64,000 nt of DNA from the NCBI GenBank assembly GCA_963698645.1, contig CAVORP010000006.1:186001-250000 (forward strand), in the 5' to 3' direction. This DNA is from Ovoidimarina sp963698645. Lineage in GTDB: Bacteria > Pseudomonadota > Alphaproteobacteria > Rhodobacterales > Rhodobacteraceae. Below are positions 1-8,930 of this stretch, one piece after another. The translations under genes and the position numbers were made by a program. Within the stretch, counting starts at the first letter, position 1. Each line of letters opens with the position of its first letter. The notes under the pieces are model-generated. The model was not told where the DNA came from and did no database searches. It was given only the letters and a program-made list of their open reading frames with translations.

Positions 1-50
1 ATTTCGAAGTTGGAAGGATCGTCGGCCTTGGTCGGCATGACGGTTTTCAT
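1..50 (-). CDS. Start of an unidentified gene, cut by the window edge
   Basis: Reading leftwards there is an ATG at position 50 followed by 16 open codons (MKTVMPTKADDPSNFE) running off the edge. It lies downstream of mltG on the same strand, behind a 176-base gap that contains a perfect inverted repeat. A weak purine stretch (AAAGG) precedes the ATG. The fragment is too short to recognise a family, and it could be chance. Confidence 0.3.
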   Translation of the reverse strand, partial: MKTVMPTKADDPSNFE

Positions 51-95
51 CTTAGGAGTGCCTTTCAAGCGTCTCCTGTCGGGAGAAACGGAAAA

Positions 96-119
96 CGGTC
101 AAATACGAGTGTTTGACCG
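96..119. promoter_or_regulatory. Perfect 8-bp inverted repeat, possible operator
   Basis: The arms CGGTCAAA and TTTGACCG are separated by 8 bases (TACGAGTG). The repeat sits in the gap downstream of mltG and about 46 bases before the possible leftward ATG at position 50. There is no adjacent T-run, so a regulator-binding palindrome fits better than a terminator. The regulator is unknown. Confidence 0.4.
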
Positions 120-226
120 CTTAACCACTTCTTCTAGCATGACGGAACTCTACCTTAAGGCGAGCAATAAGTCAATCCTTCCCGCCCAACGCGCATCAAG
201 CAGCGCACCGTGCGTTTACGACTTTC

Positions 227-1378
227 CTAGTTCTCCTGTCGCTCTGCCTCGATCTCTCTCCAGCGCGCGACGTTCTCGTTATGCTCGGCGAGAGTGCGGG
301 CGAAAGCATGCCCGCCGGTACCGTCCGCGACGAAGAACAGCAGGTCGGTATCCTCCGGATCAAGCGCCGCCTCGATGCTGGCAAGGCCGGGATTGGCGAT
401 CGGCGTTATCGGCAATCCCTCAATTACATAGGTGTTCCATGGGTTATCATCGCGCAACTCGCTCTGTCGGATGCCGCGGCCCAGAACGCCGCGCCCCTCC
501 GTCACCCCGTAGATCACCGTCGGGTCGGTCTGAAGCCGCATGCCCTGGCGCAAACGGTTGACAAAGACGCTGGCCACGGTGCGCCGTTCCTCTGGAACCC
601 CGGTTTCCTTTTCGATGATCGATGCAAGGATCAGCGCCTCTTCGGGCGTTTCGACAGGCAAGCCCTCGGCGCGGTTGAGCCACGCCTGCTCAAGGCGCTG
701 CGTTTGACGTTCGAGCATCTCGGCGATCAGATCCGCCTTGGCTGTCCCTGCCAGGACCTCATAGCTGTCCGGCGCCAATGTTCCCTCTGCGGGCACATCC
801 TCAACAGTTCCCTCAAGGAAATCGGCCAGCTTCAAAGCTTCGATCACCTGCCAGCTGGTCACACCCTCTGCCAGAGCGATCCGGTAGCGCGTATCGGCAT
901 CCGCTCTCACATCGTCATAGACCTCAGACGCTTCGACGACCGGATCAAACTCGGCAATAGCTTCGAACCGGTTCGTGGTGGGATCCAGCTCGCGAACCTC
1001 GATCTCCTGACCCGTCACACCGACGCGAAACACGACCTCGGTGCCACAGGTCGAACGCCCTCCGCGGGTGACGATATCCACGATCTCTTCCATCGACGCT
1101 CCAGTCGGGATCAGGAAACTCCCCGCCTTCAGCGCATTGGATTTGCCGGAATAATCCGCACCCACCCGAAAGATCGAGGCGTGCGTCACCGCATTCTGTT
1201 CTTCCAGATCAAGCGACACCCGCCGCATGTTCGATCCACTCTCGACCCGAAGGCAGATTGGCGCATCAAGCGGTCCGGCTGCCCGGTACTGGCCTTGTGC
1301 CCATGCGAGGAATCCGCCCAGCGCCACGAGGCCCAGAATAATCAGCGTCAGCGCATTCGAGACGATGTGCTTCCACAT
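227..1378 (-). CDS. mltG: Endolytic murein transglycosylase MltG
   Basis: This inner-membrane lytic transglycosylase cleaves nascent glycan strands and so limits peptidoglycan chain length (family knowledge). The 383-residue product starts with a membrane anchor (about residues 6-27) and carries the YceG domain. The core motif ASIIEKETG lies at 252-260, and by alignment from memory to E. coli MltG the catalytic Glu is E256. The motif RLQTDPTVIYG (281-291) and the NPWNTY segment (312-317) are also present. The ATG overlaps the fabF stop codon as ATGA, so the two genes are translationally coupled. This is the last gene of the fab block in this window. Confidence 0.97.
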   Translation of the reverse strand: MWKHIVSNALTLIILGLVALGGFLAWAQGQYRAAGPLDAPICLRVESGSNMRRVSLDLEEQNAVTHASIFRVGADYSGKSNALKAGSFLIPTGASMEEIVDIVTRGGRSTCGTEVVFRVGVTGQEIEVRELDPTTNRFEAIAEFDPVVEASEVYDDVRADADTRYRIALAEGVTSWQVIEALKLADFLEGTVEDVPAEGTLAPDSYEVLAGTAKADLIAEMLERQTQRLEQAWLNRAEGLPVETPEEALILASIIEKETGVPEERRTVASVFVNRLRQGMRLQTDPTVIYGVTEGRGVLGRGIRQSELRDDNPWNTYVIEGLPITPIANPGLASIEAALDPEDTDLLFFVADGTGGHAFARTLAEHNENVARWREIEAERQEN

Positions 1379-2640
1379 CAGGCAGAGACCTTTCCCAGAA
1401 CGAGGGACGCGTTGGTGCCACCAAACCCGAAGCTGTTGGAAAGCGCCACGTTGATCTCACGCTCCCGTTTCGCATTGGGCGCAAGATCAAGCTTCGGCGT
1501 GACCGCCGGGTTGTCCAGGTTGATGGTCGGCGGGGCGACCTGATCGCGGATCGCAAGGATCGAGAAGATCGCCTCCACGGCCCCCGCGGCCCCCAGAAGA
1601 TGCCCGACCGACGACTTCGTCGACGACATCGTCGCCTTCGATGCCGCATCGCCCATCATGCGTTCGACTGCCCCAAGCTCGATCGTATCGGCCATGGTCG
1701 AAGTCCCGTGGGCATTGATATAATCCACCGCAGAAGGTTCAAGACCCGCCCGTTTCAGGGCCGCGCGCATCGAGCGCTCGCCGCCCTCGCCGGTCTCGCT
1801 GGGGGCCGTTATGTGATAGGCGTCACCCGAGAGACCATAACCCAGAATTTCGGCATAGATCCGCGCGCCGCGTGCAAGCGCATGATCCATCTCTTCCAGA
1901 ACGACGACCCCTGCGCCCTCACCCATGACAAACCCGTCGCGATCCGCATCATAGGGGCGGCTGGCCCGCTCGGGCTCGTCTCCCCGCTTCGTGGACAACG
2001 CCTTGCAGGCATTGAAGCCCGCAATACCGATCTCGGAAATCGGGCTTTCAGCGCCGCCCGCGATCATCACATCTGCATCCCCCAGCATGATCAGCCGGGC
2101 GGCATCGCCGATCGCATGCGCGCCGGTCGAACAGGCTGTCACCACGGCATGGTTGGGGCCCCTGAAGCCGTACCGAATGCTCACCTGCCCGCTGACCAGA
2201 TTGATGAGTGCACCGGGAATAAAGAACGGCGAAACGCGGCGCGGGCCACGCTCTTTGAGAAGAACTGCCGTTTCCGCAATCGAACTCAGACCGCCAATGC
2301 CGGACCCGATCATGACACCGGTGCGAAGCTGGTCTTCCTCGGTCTCCGCGGTCCATCCCGCATCGCGCACGGCCTGATCCGCTGCGGCCATCCCGTATAG
2401 AATGAATTCGTCGACCTTGCGCTGTTCCTTGGGCTCCATCCAATCATCAGGATTGAACGTGCCGTTGGAGCCATCTCCGCGGGGAATCTCGCAGGCATAA
2501 GTCGTGGCAAGATGACTGGCGTCGAACCGGGTGATCGTTCCTGCGCCGGATTGACCCTCAAGAAGCCTACTCCAGGTTTCCTCGACACCACAGGCCAGAG
2601 GCGAGACCATCCCCAGCCCCGTCACAACTACTCGTCGCAT
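1378..2640 (-). CDS. fabF: Beta-ketoacyl-ACP synthase II (FabF)
   Basis: FabF is the elongating condensing enzyme of type II fatty-acid synthesis: acyl-enzyme plus malonyl-ACP gives ketoacyl-ACP. The product has 420 residues. The catalytic triad reads C170 (TACSTG), H311 (NAHGTST) and H347 (SVGHLLG), and the C-terminal GFGGTN loop is present. The frame stays open upstream to 2871, but homology begins at MRRVVVTGLG, whose ATG follows a GAGGG ribosome site, so 2640 is chosen. The stop overlaps the mltG start. It is separated from acpP by two genes that are not fatty-acid genes. Confidence 0.97.
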   Translation of the reverse strand: MRRVVVTGLGMVSPLACGVEETWSRLLEGQSGAGTITRFDASHLATTYACEIPRGDGSNGTFNPDDWMEPKEQRKVDEFILYGMAAADQAVRDAGWTAETEEDQLRTGVMIGSGIGGLSSIAETAVLLKERGPRRVSPFFIPGALINLVSGQVSIRYGFRGPNHAVVTACSTGAHAIGDAARLIMLGDADVMIAGGAESPISEIGIAGFNACKALSTKRGDEPERASRPYDADRDGFVMGEGAGVVVLEEMDHALARGARIYAEILGYGLSGDAYHITAPSETGEGGERSMRAALKRAGLEPSAVDYINAHGTSTMADTIELGAVERMMGDAASKATMSSTKSSVGHLLGAAGAVEAIFSILAIRDQVAPPTINLDNPAVTPKLDLAPNAKREREINVALSNSFGFGGTNASLVLGKVSA

Positions 2641-2737
2641 CCTGCCCTCGCTTCTTGCTGGCTCCGGTTCACGACTAGATACACGGGCTTCTCGAAGGGT
2701 GCAATCTACCCTTGGTGCCCGATCTCTTTCGGTGCTC

Positions 2738-3481
2738 TCAGATAAACTCGGCCGTTGGCTCGGACGAGGATGCCGCAACGGCCAGAGCTTCGGCCAGATC
2801 GACACTGCCATTGGCGAGGCTGCGGCCCAGCAACGCTCCTTCGATATTGGGAATGAATTTGATCCGGGCAATGTCGTCTAATTTGTGGACGAGCCCCGAT
2901 GCGATCACCGGCGCATTGGCATGTACCGCCAATCGCGAGATCACCCCGAGCGAGGCTTCGGTCGCATCGATGTCGTTGTCGATATCCGTGATTTTCACCG
3001 CCGCCAGCGGCGTTTCGGAGAACTCCTCAATCAGCGTTGCGGGGTCGATCACGCAGCTTTCACGCCAGCCATCGACCATGACCTTCCCCTTCCAGATATC
3101 CACGGAAAGAACGATCGTATCCGGAAAGTACTTGGCCATCTTGCGGACCCATCCGGGGTGCCGGGTTGCTACGGTACCCATGACGATCCGGCCTGCGCCC
3201 ATATCAAGAAACTTCCGGATCCGCTCTTCTGTGCGGAACCCACCGGAAATCTGGACTGGGATACCGACCTTGCGGATGATCGTTCCGATGAGTTCGTTAT
3301 TCTCCTCCGAGCCGAACATGGCGTCGAAGTCGGTAATGTGCATCCAGCTTGCACCTGCCCGGGCAAAGCCCAGCGCCGTTTCGAGGGGATCATCCTCAAA
3401 GACCTGCGGCTCGTCCAGCCGCCCCCGGCGCAGACTGACATGACGGCCCTTCAGAAGTTCGATCGTCGGGTACAGGATCAT
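2738..3481 (-). CDS. HisA/HisF-related TIM-barrel protein with altered first catalytic residue
   Basis: The 247-residue beta/alpha barrel resembles ProFAR isomerase HisA (histidine pathway, Amadori rearrangement). It shows the two phosphate-binding halves (QISGGFRT near 78-84, and GALLGRSLANG near the C-terminus). HisA needs two aspartates. The second is kept (D128 in LSVDIWKG), but the first is E8 (PTIELLKG instead of the usual PAIDL). This suggests a paralogue with another substrate rather than the housekeeping HisA. Start: GGGAGGT lies 7 bases before the ATG at 3481, and the longer open frame has no such site. It follows the ureohydrolase gene and precedes fabF on the same strand. The true substrate is unknown. 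Confidence 0.8.
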   Translation of the reverse strand: MILYPTIELLKGRHVSLRRGRLDEPQVFEDDPLETALGFARAGASWMHITDFDAMFGSEENNELIGTIIRKVGIPVQISGGFRTEERIRKFLDMGAGRIVMGTVATRHPGWVRKMAKYFPDTIVLSVDIWKGKVMVDGWRESCVIDPATLIEEFSETPLAAVKITDIDNDIDATEASLGVISRLAVHANAPVIASGLVHKLDDIARIKFIPNIEGALLGRSLANGSVDLAEALAVAASSSEPTAEFI

Positions 3482-3584
3482 CACTTCGACCTCCCATGGC
3501 ATCAATTCGGGAAGATCATAACACAGATCGGCGCATGCCGGATGACCCGAAGCGACAGCCTTCATCACTGCACGACATGCTATT

Positions 3585-4540
3585 TCACGCGCGCAGTACC
3601 GTTCCCAAGGATGTGGCAAGAATTTGCCCGGCAAGAAGCGCACCCAGATCATCGACATCCCGCGACGGCATGTATTCGACCATGGCCACACCAACGATCC
3701 TTCCGCGGCGAGCGACACCTTCCAGCAGAGAAATCACCTGCCAGTAACTCATCCCGCCTGCTGTCCGTCCGATGACCGCGGGCATCAGGCTTGGATCCAG
3801 CGCATCATAGTCCAGGCAAAAGATCACATCCGATCCCTCGGGGACCAGATCAATCGCCCGGCTCACGCCATCCCGCGCGATCTCTCGCGCCGGGACGAAG
3901 GACACGCCCCAGTCAAGCGCATCATGATAGTCTTGCGGTCGCGCCGACCCTATCCCGCGCTGGCCCACCTGGATGATGCGCTCCACATGCGCCATTTCGC
4001 TCGCGCGGCGCATCGTCGAAGACAGCCCCATGCGGCTCGCCGTCTACTTCCTGCCGCCAGTCGATATGGGCATCGACCTGAACGATGGTCACGGGACGCG
4101 CACGCTCGCCATAAGCCGCGATCATCGGGATCGGAAGCGAGTTCGTCACCCCCCAACAGGAACGGCACCGCACCGGCATCAATGATCTGGCCGATCGCCT
4201 GGGTGATCCGGGCACGATTGCCTTCGGGATCACCTGGGTCCTGAGGAAGGTCACCAGCATCGAGGGCAATCTTTCCAGCGGGAATGGTGGCCCCATCAAG
4301 ATCGAAATTCATGTGGCCCAGCCCACTGGCATAGGGCGCTATTGCCCTGCGGATCGCCGCAGGTCCGCCCGCGCAATAGGCCCCGGCATTGGGGTAAGGC
4401 GTGGCACAATCCGCTCCGATAAGAACGGCGTCGGCCACGATCATGGTCAGGTCATCGCACGGCGGCATCCCCATGAACGTTTTCGCGTCCTGATGACCAA
4501 AAACATCGTTCACTCCCACCATCCCGAACCCTCCTGCCAA
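3585..4540 (-). pseudogene. Agmatinase/arginase-family ureohydrolase, two frameshifts as sequenced
   Basis: Ureohydrolases split guanidino compounds into urea and an amine using a two-metal (usually Mn) centre. Two single-base gains break the frame: an extra A near 4142 and an extra G in a G run near 4026-4029. Restored, the protein has 317 residues, normal for the family. It carries GGDDSLPIP (a GGDDS variant of the usual GGDHS), the metal motif VDAHIDWR, and CLDYDALDP. No nonsense codon occurs in the restored frame. Substrate cannot be told: agmatine, guanidinobutyrate or another. It sits 91 bases downstream of acpP's stop with the acpP terminator between, and 103 bases upstream of the HisA-like gene. 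Confidence 0.85.
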
Positions 4541-4578
4541 CCTTGACAGTCAACCCCGAAACGAACGCACCGGCAATG

Positions 4579-4603
4579 AAAAAGGCGCCCCGGGGGGCGC
4601 CTT
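4579..4603 (-). terminator. Rho-independent terminator after acpP
   Basis: On the minus strand the 10-bp arms AAGGCGCCCC and GGGGCGCCTT are followed by TTTTC. It lies 29 bases beyond the acpP stop and just upstream of the ureohydrolase start, so the downstream genes probably need their own promoter or read-through. Confidence 0.85.
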
Positions 4604-4631
4604 CCAAAACTGTCGTCCCGGCCCTTGCGGA

Positions 4632-4865
4632 TCAGGAGGCTTCCTTGATGAACTTGACGGCATCGCCAAAGGTCTGGATCGTTTCTGCCGCGTCATCGGG
4701 GATCTCGATCCCGAATTCCTCTTCGAACGCCATGACAAGCTCTACAGTGTCCAGGCTGTCGGCGCCCAGATCATCGATGAACGACGCGTTTTCCGCGACT
4801 TTATCTTCCTCGACGCCCAGATGCTCGACGACGATCTTTTTCACGCGATCTTCGATGTCGCTCAT
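4632..4865 (-). CDS. acpP: Acyl carrier protein AcpP
   Basis: The 77-residue acidic carrier holds growing acyl chains as 4'-phosphopantetheine thioesters during type II fatty-acid synthesis in the cytoplasm. The attachment site is S37 in GADSLDTVELVMAFEE. Length and sequence are canonical. It lies 185 bases downstream of fabG and is followed by a strong terminator, consistent with the usual abundant separate acpP transcript. Confidence 0.98.
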   Translation of the reverse strand: MSDIEDRVKKIVVEHLGVEEDKVAENASFIDDLGADSLDTVELVMAFEEEFGIEIPDDAAETIQTFGDAVKFIKEAS

Positions 4866-5050
4866 GTCAGTTCCTCACAGTCCTTTGGGGCATTGCGCCC
4901 GTTCCAAACCAGGCTCTTCAGCCCAATTATTGTCCGGCGTCTTCGCCGGTCAGATGCACCGTCAGCAAATTCCTACGGCCCAAAATATGCGCCGCCTATA
5001 GCACATCGAATTGCGAAGGCAAACGCTTTCACCATGTCCCCGAAGACCGG

Positions 5051-5788
5051 TTACAGCATTGCCATTCCCCCGTTCACATGCAGCGTGGCCCCGGTCACAT
5101 AGCTTGCTTCAGGGCTTGCGAGAAACAGGACCGATGCCGCGATCTCGTCCGCCTCTCCCATGCGCCCGGCCGGAACTTGCGCCAGAATGGCATTCTTCTG
5201 ATCGTCGGTCAGCTTGTCGGTCATCGCCGTGGTGATAAAGCCGGGTGCGACACAGTTCACCGTTATCCCCCGACTTGCCACCTCATAGGCCAGCGATTTC
5301 GACATCCCCACCATCCCGGCCTTCGATGCGGCATAGTTCGCCTGCCCCGGATTGCCGGTGGCTCCGACGACCGAAGAGATATTCACGATCCGCCCCCAGC
5401 GCGCCTTCATCATCCCCCGGATGGCCCCTTTGCAGAGTTTCATCGTGGCGGTCAGGTTCACATCAAGAACGGACTGCCATTCATCATCGGACATGCGCAT
5501 GAAAAGGTTGTCGCGCGTGATCCCGGCGTTGTTCACCAGAATATCGATGCTGCCCATGGCCTCGATCGCCTGGCCGGGCAAAGCTGCAACTGCCTCTGGA
5601 TCGGACAGGTTGCAAGGCAGGACATGCGCCCTCTCGCCCAGTTCCGCGGCCAATGCCTCAAGCGGCTCCACACGCGTACCGGACAACCCCACGGTTGCCC
5701 CCGCCCCATGCAGCGCCCGTGCAATCGCGGCGCCGATACCACCCGATGCGCCAGTAACCAGCGCGGTCTTTCCTGTTAGATCGAACAT
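5051..5788 (-). CDS. fabG: 3-oxoacyl-ACP reductase FabG
   Basis: This NADPH-dependent SDR reductase converts beta-ketoacyl-ACP to beta-hydroxyacyl-ACP. The 245-residue protein has the cofactor motif TGASGGIG (12-19), NNAG (86-89), and the catalytic Ser139, Tyr152 and Lys156 (YAASK). It ends in VNGGMAML as FabG proteins usually do. It follows fabD by 27 bases, in one operon. Confidence 0.97.
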   Translation of the reverse strand: MFDLTGKTALVTGASGGIGAAIARALHGAGATVGLSGTRVEPLEALAAELGERAHVLPCNLSDPEAVAALPGQAIEAMGSIDILVNNAGITRDNLFMRMSDDEWQSVLDVNLTATMKLCKGAIRGMMKARWGRIVNISSVVGATGNPGQANYAASKAGMVGMSKSLAYEVASRGITVNCVAPGFITTAMTDKLTDDQKNAILAQVPAGRMGEADEIAASVLFLASPEASYVTGATLHVNGGMAML

Positions 5789-5815
5789 GCTTTGCCTCTC
5801 GATTGTGGTCTTTTG

Positions 5816-6745
5816 TCAGGACGCCGCGGCAGCGCGTACATCCTCGGCGGTGCCGATCGCGCGAACAGTCGCATCCTTTTCGATTCGCCGGATCATTCCT
5901 GAAAGGGCCTTGCCGGCTCCGACTTCCCAGAACTCATTCACACCCTGGCCTGCCATCCATTGGACGCTCTCGCGCCACCGCACCGCCCCCGTAACCTGTT
6001 CCACCAGAAGTTCCCGGATCATCGCGGTATCGTCGGTGGCCTGCGCCCGCACGTTCGATACGACCGGAACGCGGGGTTTGGAGATCGCCACCTCGCTCAG
6101 CGCCTCGGCCATGGCGCTGGCCGCCGGCGCCATCAGACTGCAGTGGAAGGGGGCGCTGACCGGCAACATGAGAGCCCGCTTTGCGCCCGCATCCTTTGCC
6201 AGAACGGCAGCCCGCTCGACCGCAGCCTTGTGGCCGGAGATCACGACCTGCGCCGGATCGTTGTCGTTGGCGGCGGCGCAGACCTGGCCTTCTGCGGCCT
6301 CCGAGGCGATCTTGGTGACCGCTGCCAGATCCAACCCCAGTACCGCGGCCATCGCACCCTCGCCCACCGGCACCGCCTCTTGCATGGCCCGTCCCCGAAG
6401 CCGCAAGAGCCGCGCTGTATCTGCAAGACCCAATGCACCCGCGGCACAAAGCGCCGAATACTCGCCCAGAGAATGACCCGCCACGAAGGCCGCGCTGGTT
6501 ACCGCGATCCCTTCCGCCTCAAGCGCCCGCATCGCGGCCATCGATGTCGCCATTAGCGCGGGCTGCGCATTCTCGGTCAGCGTCAGCGTCTCGATCTCTC
6601 CGTCCCAGATCAGCCGGGAAAGCGCCTCGCCCAGCGCTTCATCCACCTCGTCAAAAACCGCCCGCGCGGCGGGAAAGGCCTCGGCCAGATCGCGCCCCAT
6701 GCCGATGGTCTGCGCCCCCTGCCCCGGAAATACGAAAGCCTTCAT
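5816..6745 (-). CDS. fabD: Malonyl-CoA:ACP transacylase FabD
   Basis: FabD loads malonate from CoA onto AcpP for fatty-acid elongation. The 309-residue protein starts MKAFVFPGQGAQ, the family's signature opening. The nucleophile is S92 in GHSLGEYS and the partner histidine is H201 in SAPFHCSLM. It is the first gene of the fab cluster. The 137-base gap upstream, shared with the divergent cytochrome b561-YceI gene, should hold the operon promoter. Confidence 0.97.
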   Translation of the reverse strand: MKAFVFPGQGAQTIGMGRDLAEAFPAARAVFDEVDEALGEALSRLIWDGEIETLTLTENAQPALMATSMAAMRALEAEGIAVTSAAFVAGHSLGEYSALCAAGALGLADTARLLRLRGRAMQEAVPVGEGAMAAVLGLDLAAVTKIASEAAEGQVCAAANDNDPAQVVISGHKAAVERAAVLAKDAGAKRALMLPVSAPFHCSLMAPAASAMAEALSEVAISKPRVPVVSNVRAQATDDTAMIRELLVEQVTGAVRWRESVQWMAGQGVNEFWEVGAGKALSGMIRRIEKDATVRAIGTAEDVRAAAAS

Positions 6746-6882
6746 ATCGCGTTCTCCCCGTTTTTCTGTCCTCTACCCGCTCCGACAATGGGGAACAAGC
6801 GACTGTCGGCCTGCTGCCTTCAGGACGATTGCAGTTTTCCCTGCCACCCCTAGCATGCGACGACAGACACACGGGAACGCGC

Positions 6883-8077
6883 ATGCCGCTTCAGAACACA
6901 GATCAGACCTACGGAACCGTTTCGCGCGTACTGCATTGGCTGACGGCGCTGGTCATCCTAACCGCGATACCGCTTGGCCTCGTCGCAAACAATCTCCCCA
7001 CCGATACCGATGCGGGCCTCAAGGCCGCGTCGGTTGTCTTCTCGTTTCACAAGACGCTGGGAGTATTGGCGCTACTGATTGGAACCCTGCGCATTCTCTG
7101 GACTGTCTTTCAGAGCAAGCCGCAACCGCTGCATCCCGACCGGTGGCTCGAAACGGCACTGGCCTCCACTGTGCATTGGCTGCTTTACCTGTCGCTGATC
7201 TTCGTCCCGCTTACCGGCTGGGCCCATCACGCGGCAACGACAGGCTTTGCTCCAATCCTCTGGCCGTTCGGCCAGACCCTTCCCTTCGTGCCCCGGTCCG
7301 AGGCCGCCGCTGACATGTTCGAAGCGCTGCACTGGCTCTTGACGAAGGTGCTTGCGGCAGCGGTCATTCTGCACGTTGCAGGTGCTCTCAAGCACATGCT
7401 TGCCGACCGCGACGAAACGACTGGGGCGCATGGCCTATGGCCGCGTCCCGGCCGGCATCGCCGCCGAGCCGAAACCCCACCGCGTGACCCCGGCTGTAAT
7501 CGCTCTGGCGATCTATGCCGCGGCACTTGGAACAGGGGCACTCATGGGCCAGAAGGCTCCTCCCGCCGATCAGGTCGCGCTGGCGCCACCCGCGTCCGAG
7601 TGGCGGGTGAAAAACGGCACCCTGTCAATCACGATCCGCCAACTGGGACAGGACGTTACCGGCAGTTTCGCCGACTGGACCGCCGCCATTACCTTTGATG
7701 AAACTGCGGATGTCACAAAGATGGGGACCATCTCGGCCGTGATCTCGATCCCCTCCCTTCAATTGGGCGCGGTCTCCGAGCAGGCCATGACGGCGGATTT
7801 CTTTGACGCTCCCAATCATCCGACGGCAGGTTTCGAAGCCGTCATCACGACGACAGAAACCGGGTATGAGGCAAGCGGAACCTTGACCCTCAAGGATCGG
7901 ACGGTCCCCGTCAGCATGCCATTCATTCTGGAACTCAATGGCGACCAGGCCAAGGCATCGGGTACAACCACGCTGGACCGTCGGGCTTTCGGGATCGGCG
8001 CTGGATATGCCGATCAGACGTCGCTGGGCTTTCCGGTGACGGTGAATGTGGAACTGGAGGCGACGCGCGGGCCCTGA
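6883..8077 (+). pseudogene. Cytochrome b561-YceI fusion protein, one frameshift as sequenced
   Basis: The first half is a four-helix cytochrome b561-type domain with candidate haem histidines in SRVLHWL, VFSFHKTLG, STVHWLL and ALHWLLTK. The second half, from about residue 200, is a periplasmic YceI-like lipocalin domain ending in TVNVELEATRGP. An extra A at 7420 (GAAACG[A]CTGGGG) breaks the frame at the domain junction. Removing it gives one 397-residue protein. YceI domains bind long isoprenoids or amphiphiles, and b561 domains shuttle electrons from quinol-type donors, so a membrane-tethered quinone-linked redox role is likely. The stop touches the end of the convergent gene at 8078. Confidence 0.85.
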
Positions 8078-8701
8078 TCACACCACGCGCTGCGACCGGA
8101 ACTGCACAGAGGATGCAAGCCTCTGGTCAAGCCGTTCCTCCACCGGGCATAAATCGGCCTTCAATCTTCGGCTCAGGCCCGTGATCTTGCGCTCCGGACC
8201 ACGGGCGATCGTCAAGAAATCCGGGCGATCCAGCATCCGGACAAGTAATTCCGCCGATGCATCCGCGCCTTCAAACGGCCGAACCACAACCTCCTCGATC
8301 CAGCGCATCGGCACAACCGTCCGCAGCCGCGTCTGACCCCGGCTGCTGCAATCCGAAACCCGAAGCTCGCGGCGCAGCGTGTCGACCTGAATATCGGTGC
8401 TGAACCCACGGTTCGCATAGCCATAGAGCGCGACCGCGAATGCACCGAAGACCAATGAAAGTCCCGCCTTCATCGCGAACACGTTTCCTGGAAAGAACGA
8501 TGCCGGCAACAGCCACTGAACGGAGGCCGCCATCAGGAAGACAATGCAAAGAAACCGCAACGCGACCTCCGAGACCGTTTCGCGATCGAAGCGGTCCTGC
8601 GCCTCGCGAATGACATAGCCCCAATAGGTCTCGACGATCGTCGGACCGGCAGAGTTCGGTCCGTCGAATCCCTCGATCGGTGGATCGGTGATCGCTGTCA
8701 T
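8078..8701 (-). CDS. Uncharacterised two-helix membrane protein
   Basis: This 207-residue protein is not recognised. A soluble N-terminus is followed by two adjacent hydrophobic segments (about residues 48-66 and 76-96). The C-terminal half is basic and soluble, with no obvious catalytic motif. The arrangement (paired helices, then a beta-rich cytoplasmic tail starting VDTLRRELRV) resembles small bacterial PH-like membrane proteins, but this is only a resemblance. It is convergent with the cytochrome gene, whose stop abuts its own, and divergent from rpsF. Confidence 0.7.
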   Translation of the reverse strand: MTAITDPPIEGFDGPNSAGPTIVETYWGYVIREAQDRFDRETVSEVALRFLCIVFLMAASVQWLLPASFFPGNVFAMKAGLSLVFGAFAVALYGYANRGFSTDIQVDTLRRELRVSDCSSRGQTRLRTVVPMRWIEEVVVRPFEGADASAELLVRMLDRPDFLTIARGPERKITGLSRRLKADLCPVEERLDQRLASSVQFRSQRVV

Positions 8702-8865
8702 CTTCTTTTGCCCTGCTTGCCTCTATCGACCGTCAGAAGCTGATCGCGGGAAGATGGTGACAATGGGGCGGGCTCGCGCCGAATTCAGGACGGCTTGCAT
8801 CATGCGCTCGCCTGTGTATAAGCGCCCGATCCGTTGCAATTTGCATGAACAGCGCAACCTCTCGT

Positions 8866-8895
8866 GGTCGGGACGCAACGGAGCAGCCCCCGACC
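8866..8895 (+). promoter_or_regulatory. Hairpin in the rpsF leader
   Basis: Perfect 7-bp arms GGTCGGG and CCCGACC enclose 16 bases. The element lies 35 bases before the rpsF start in the 5' leader. In many bacteria rpsF leaders bind the S6:S18 complex for autogenous control, so this is a candidate for that element. Homology to the known motif was not tested. Confidence 0.4.
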
Positions 8896-8930
8896 TTTGA
8901 AGTGCGCTCGAGAAAAGAACTGGAGAACGC

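Noticed and set aside
2640..2871. A longer fabF start extending to 2871
   Set aside because: The extra 77 residues are Arg/Pro-rich and unlike FabF, and a ribosome site precedes the ATG at 2640.
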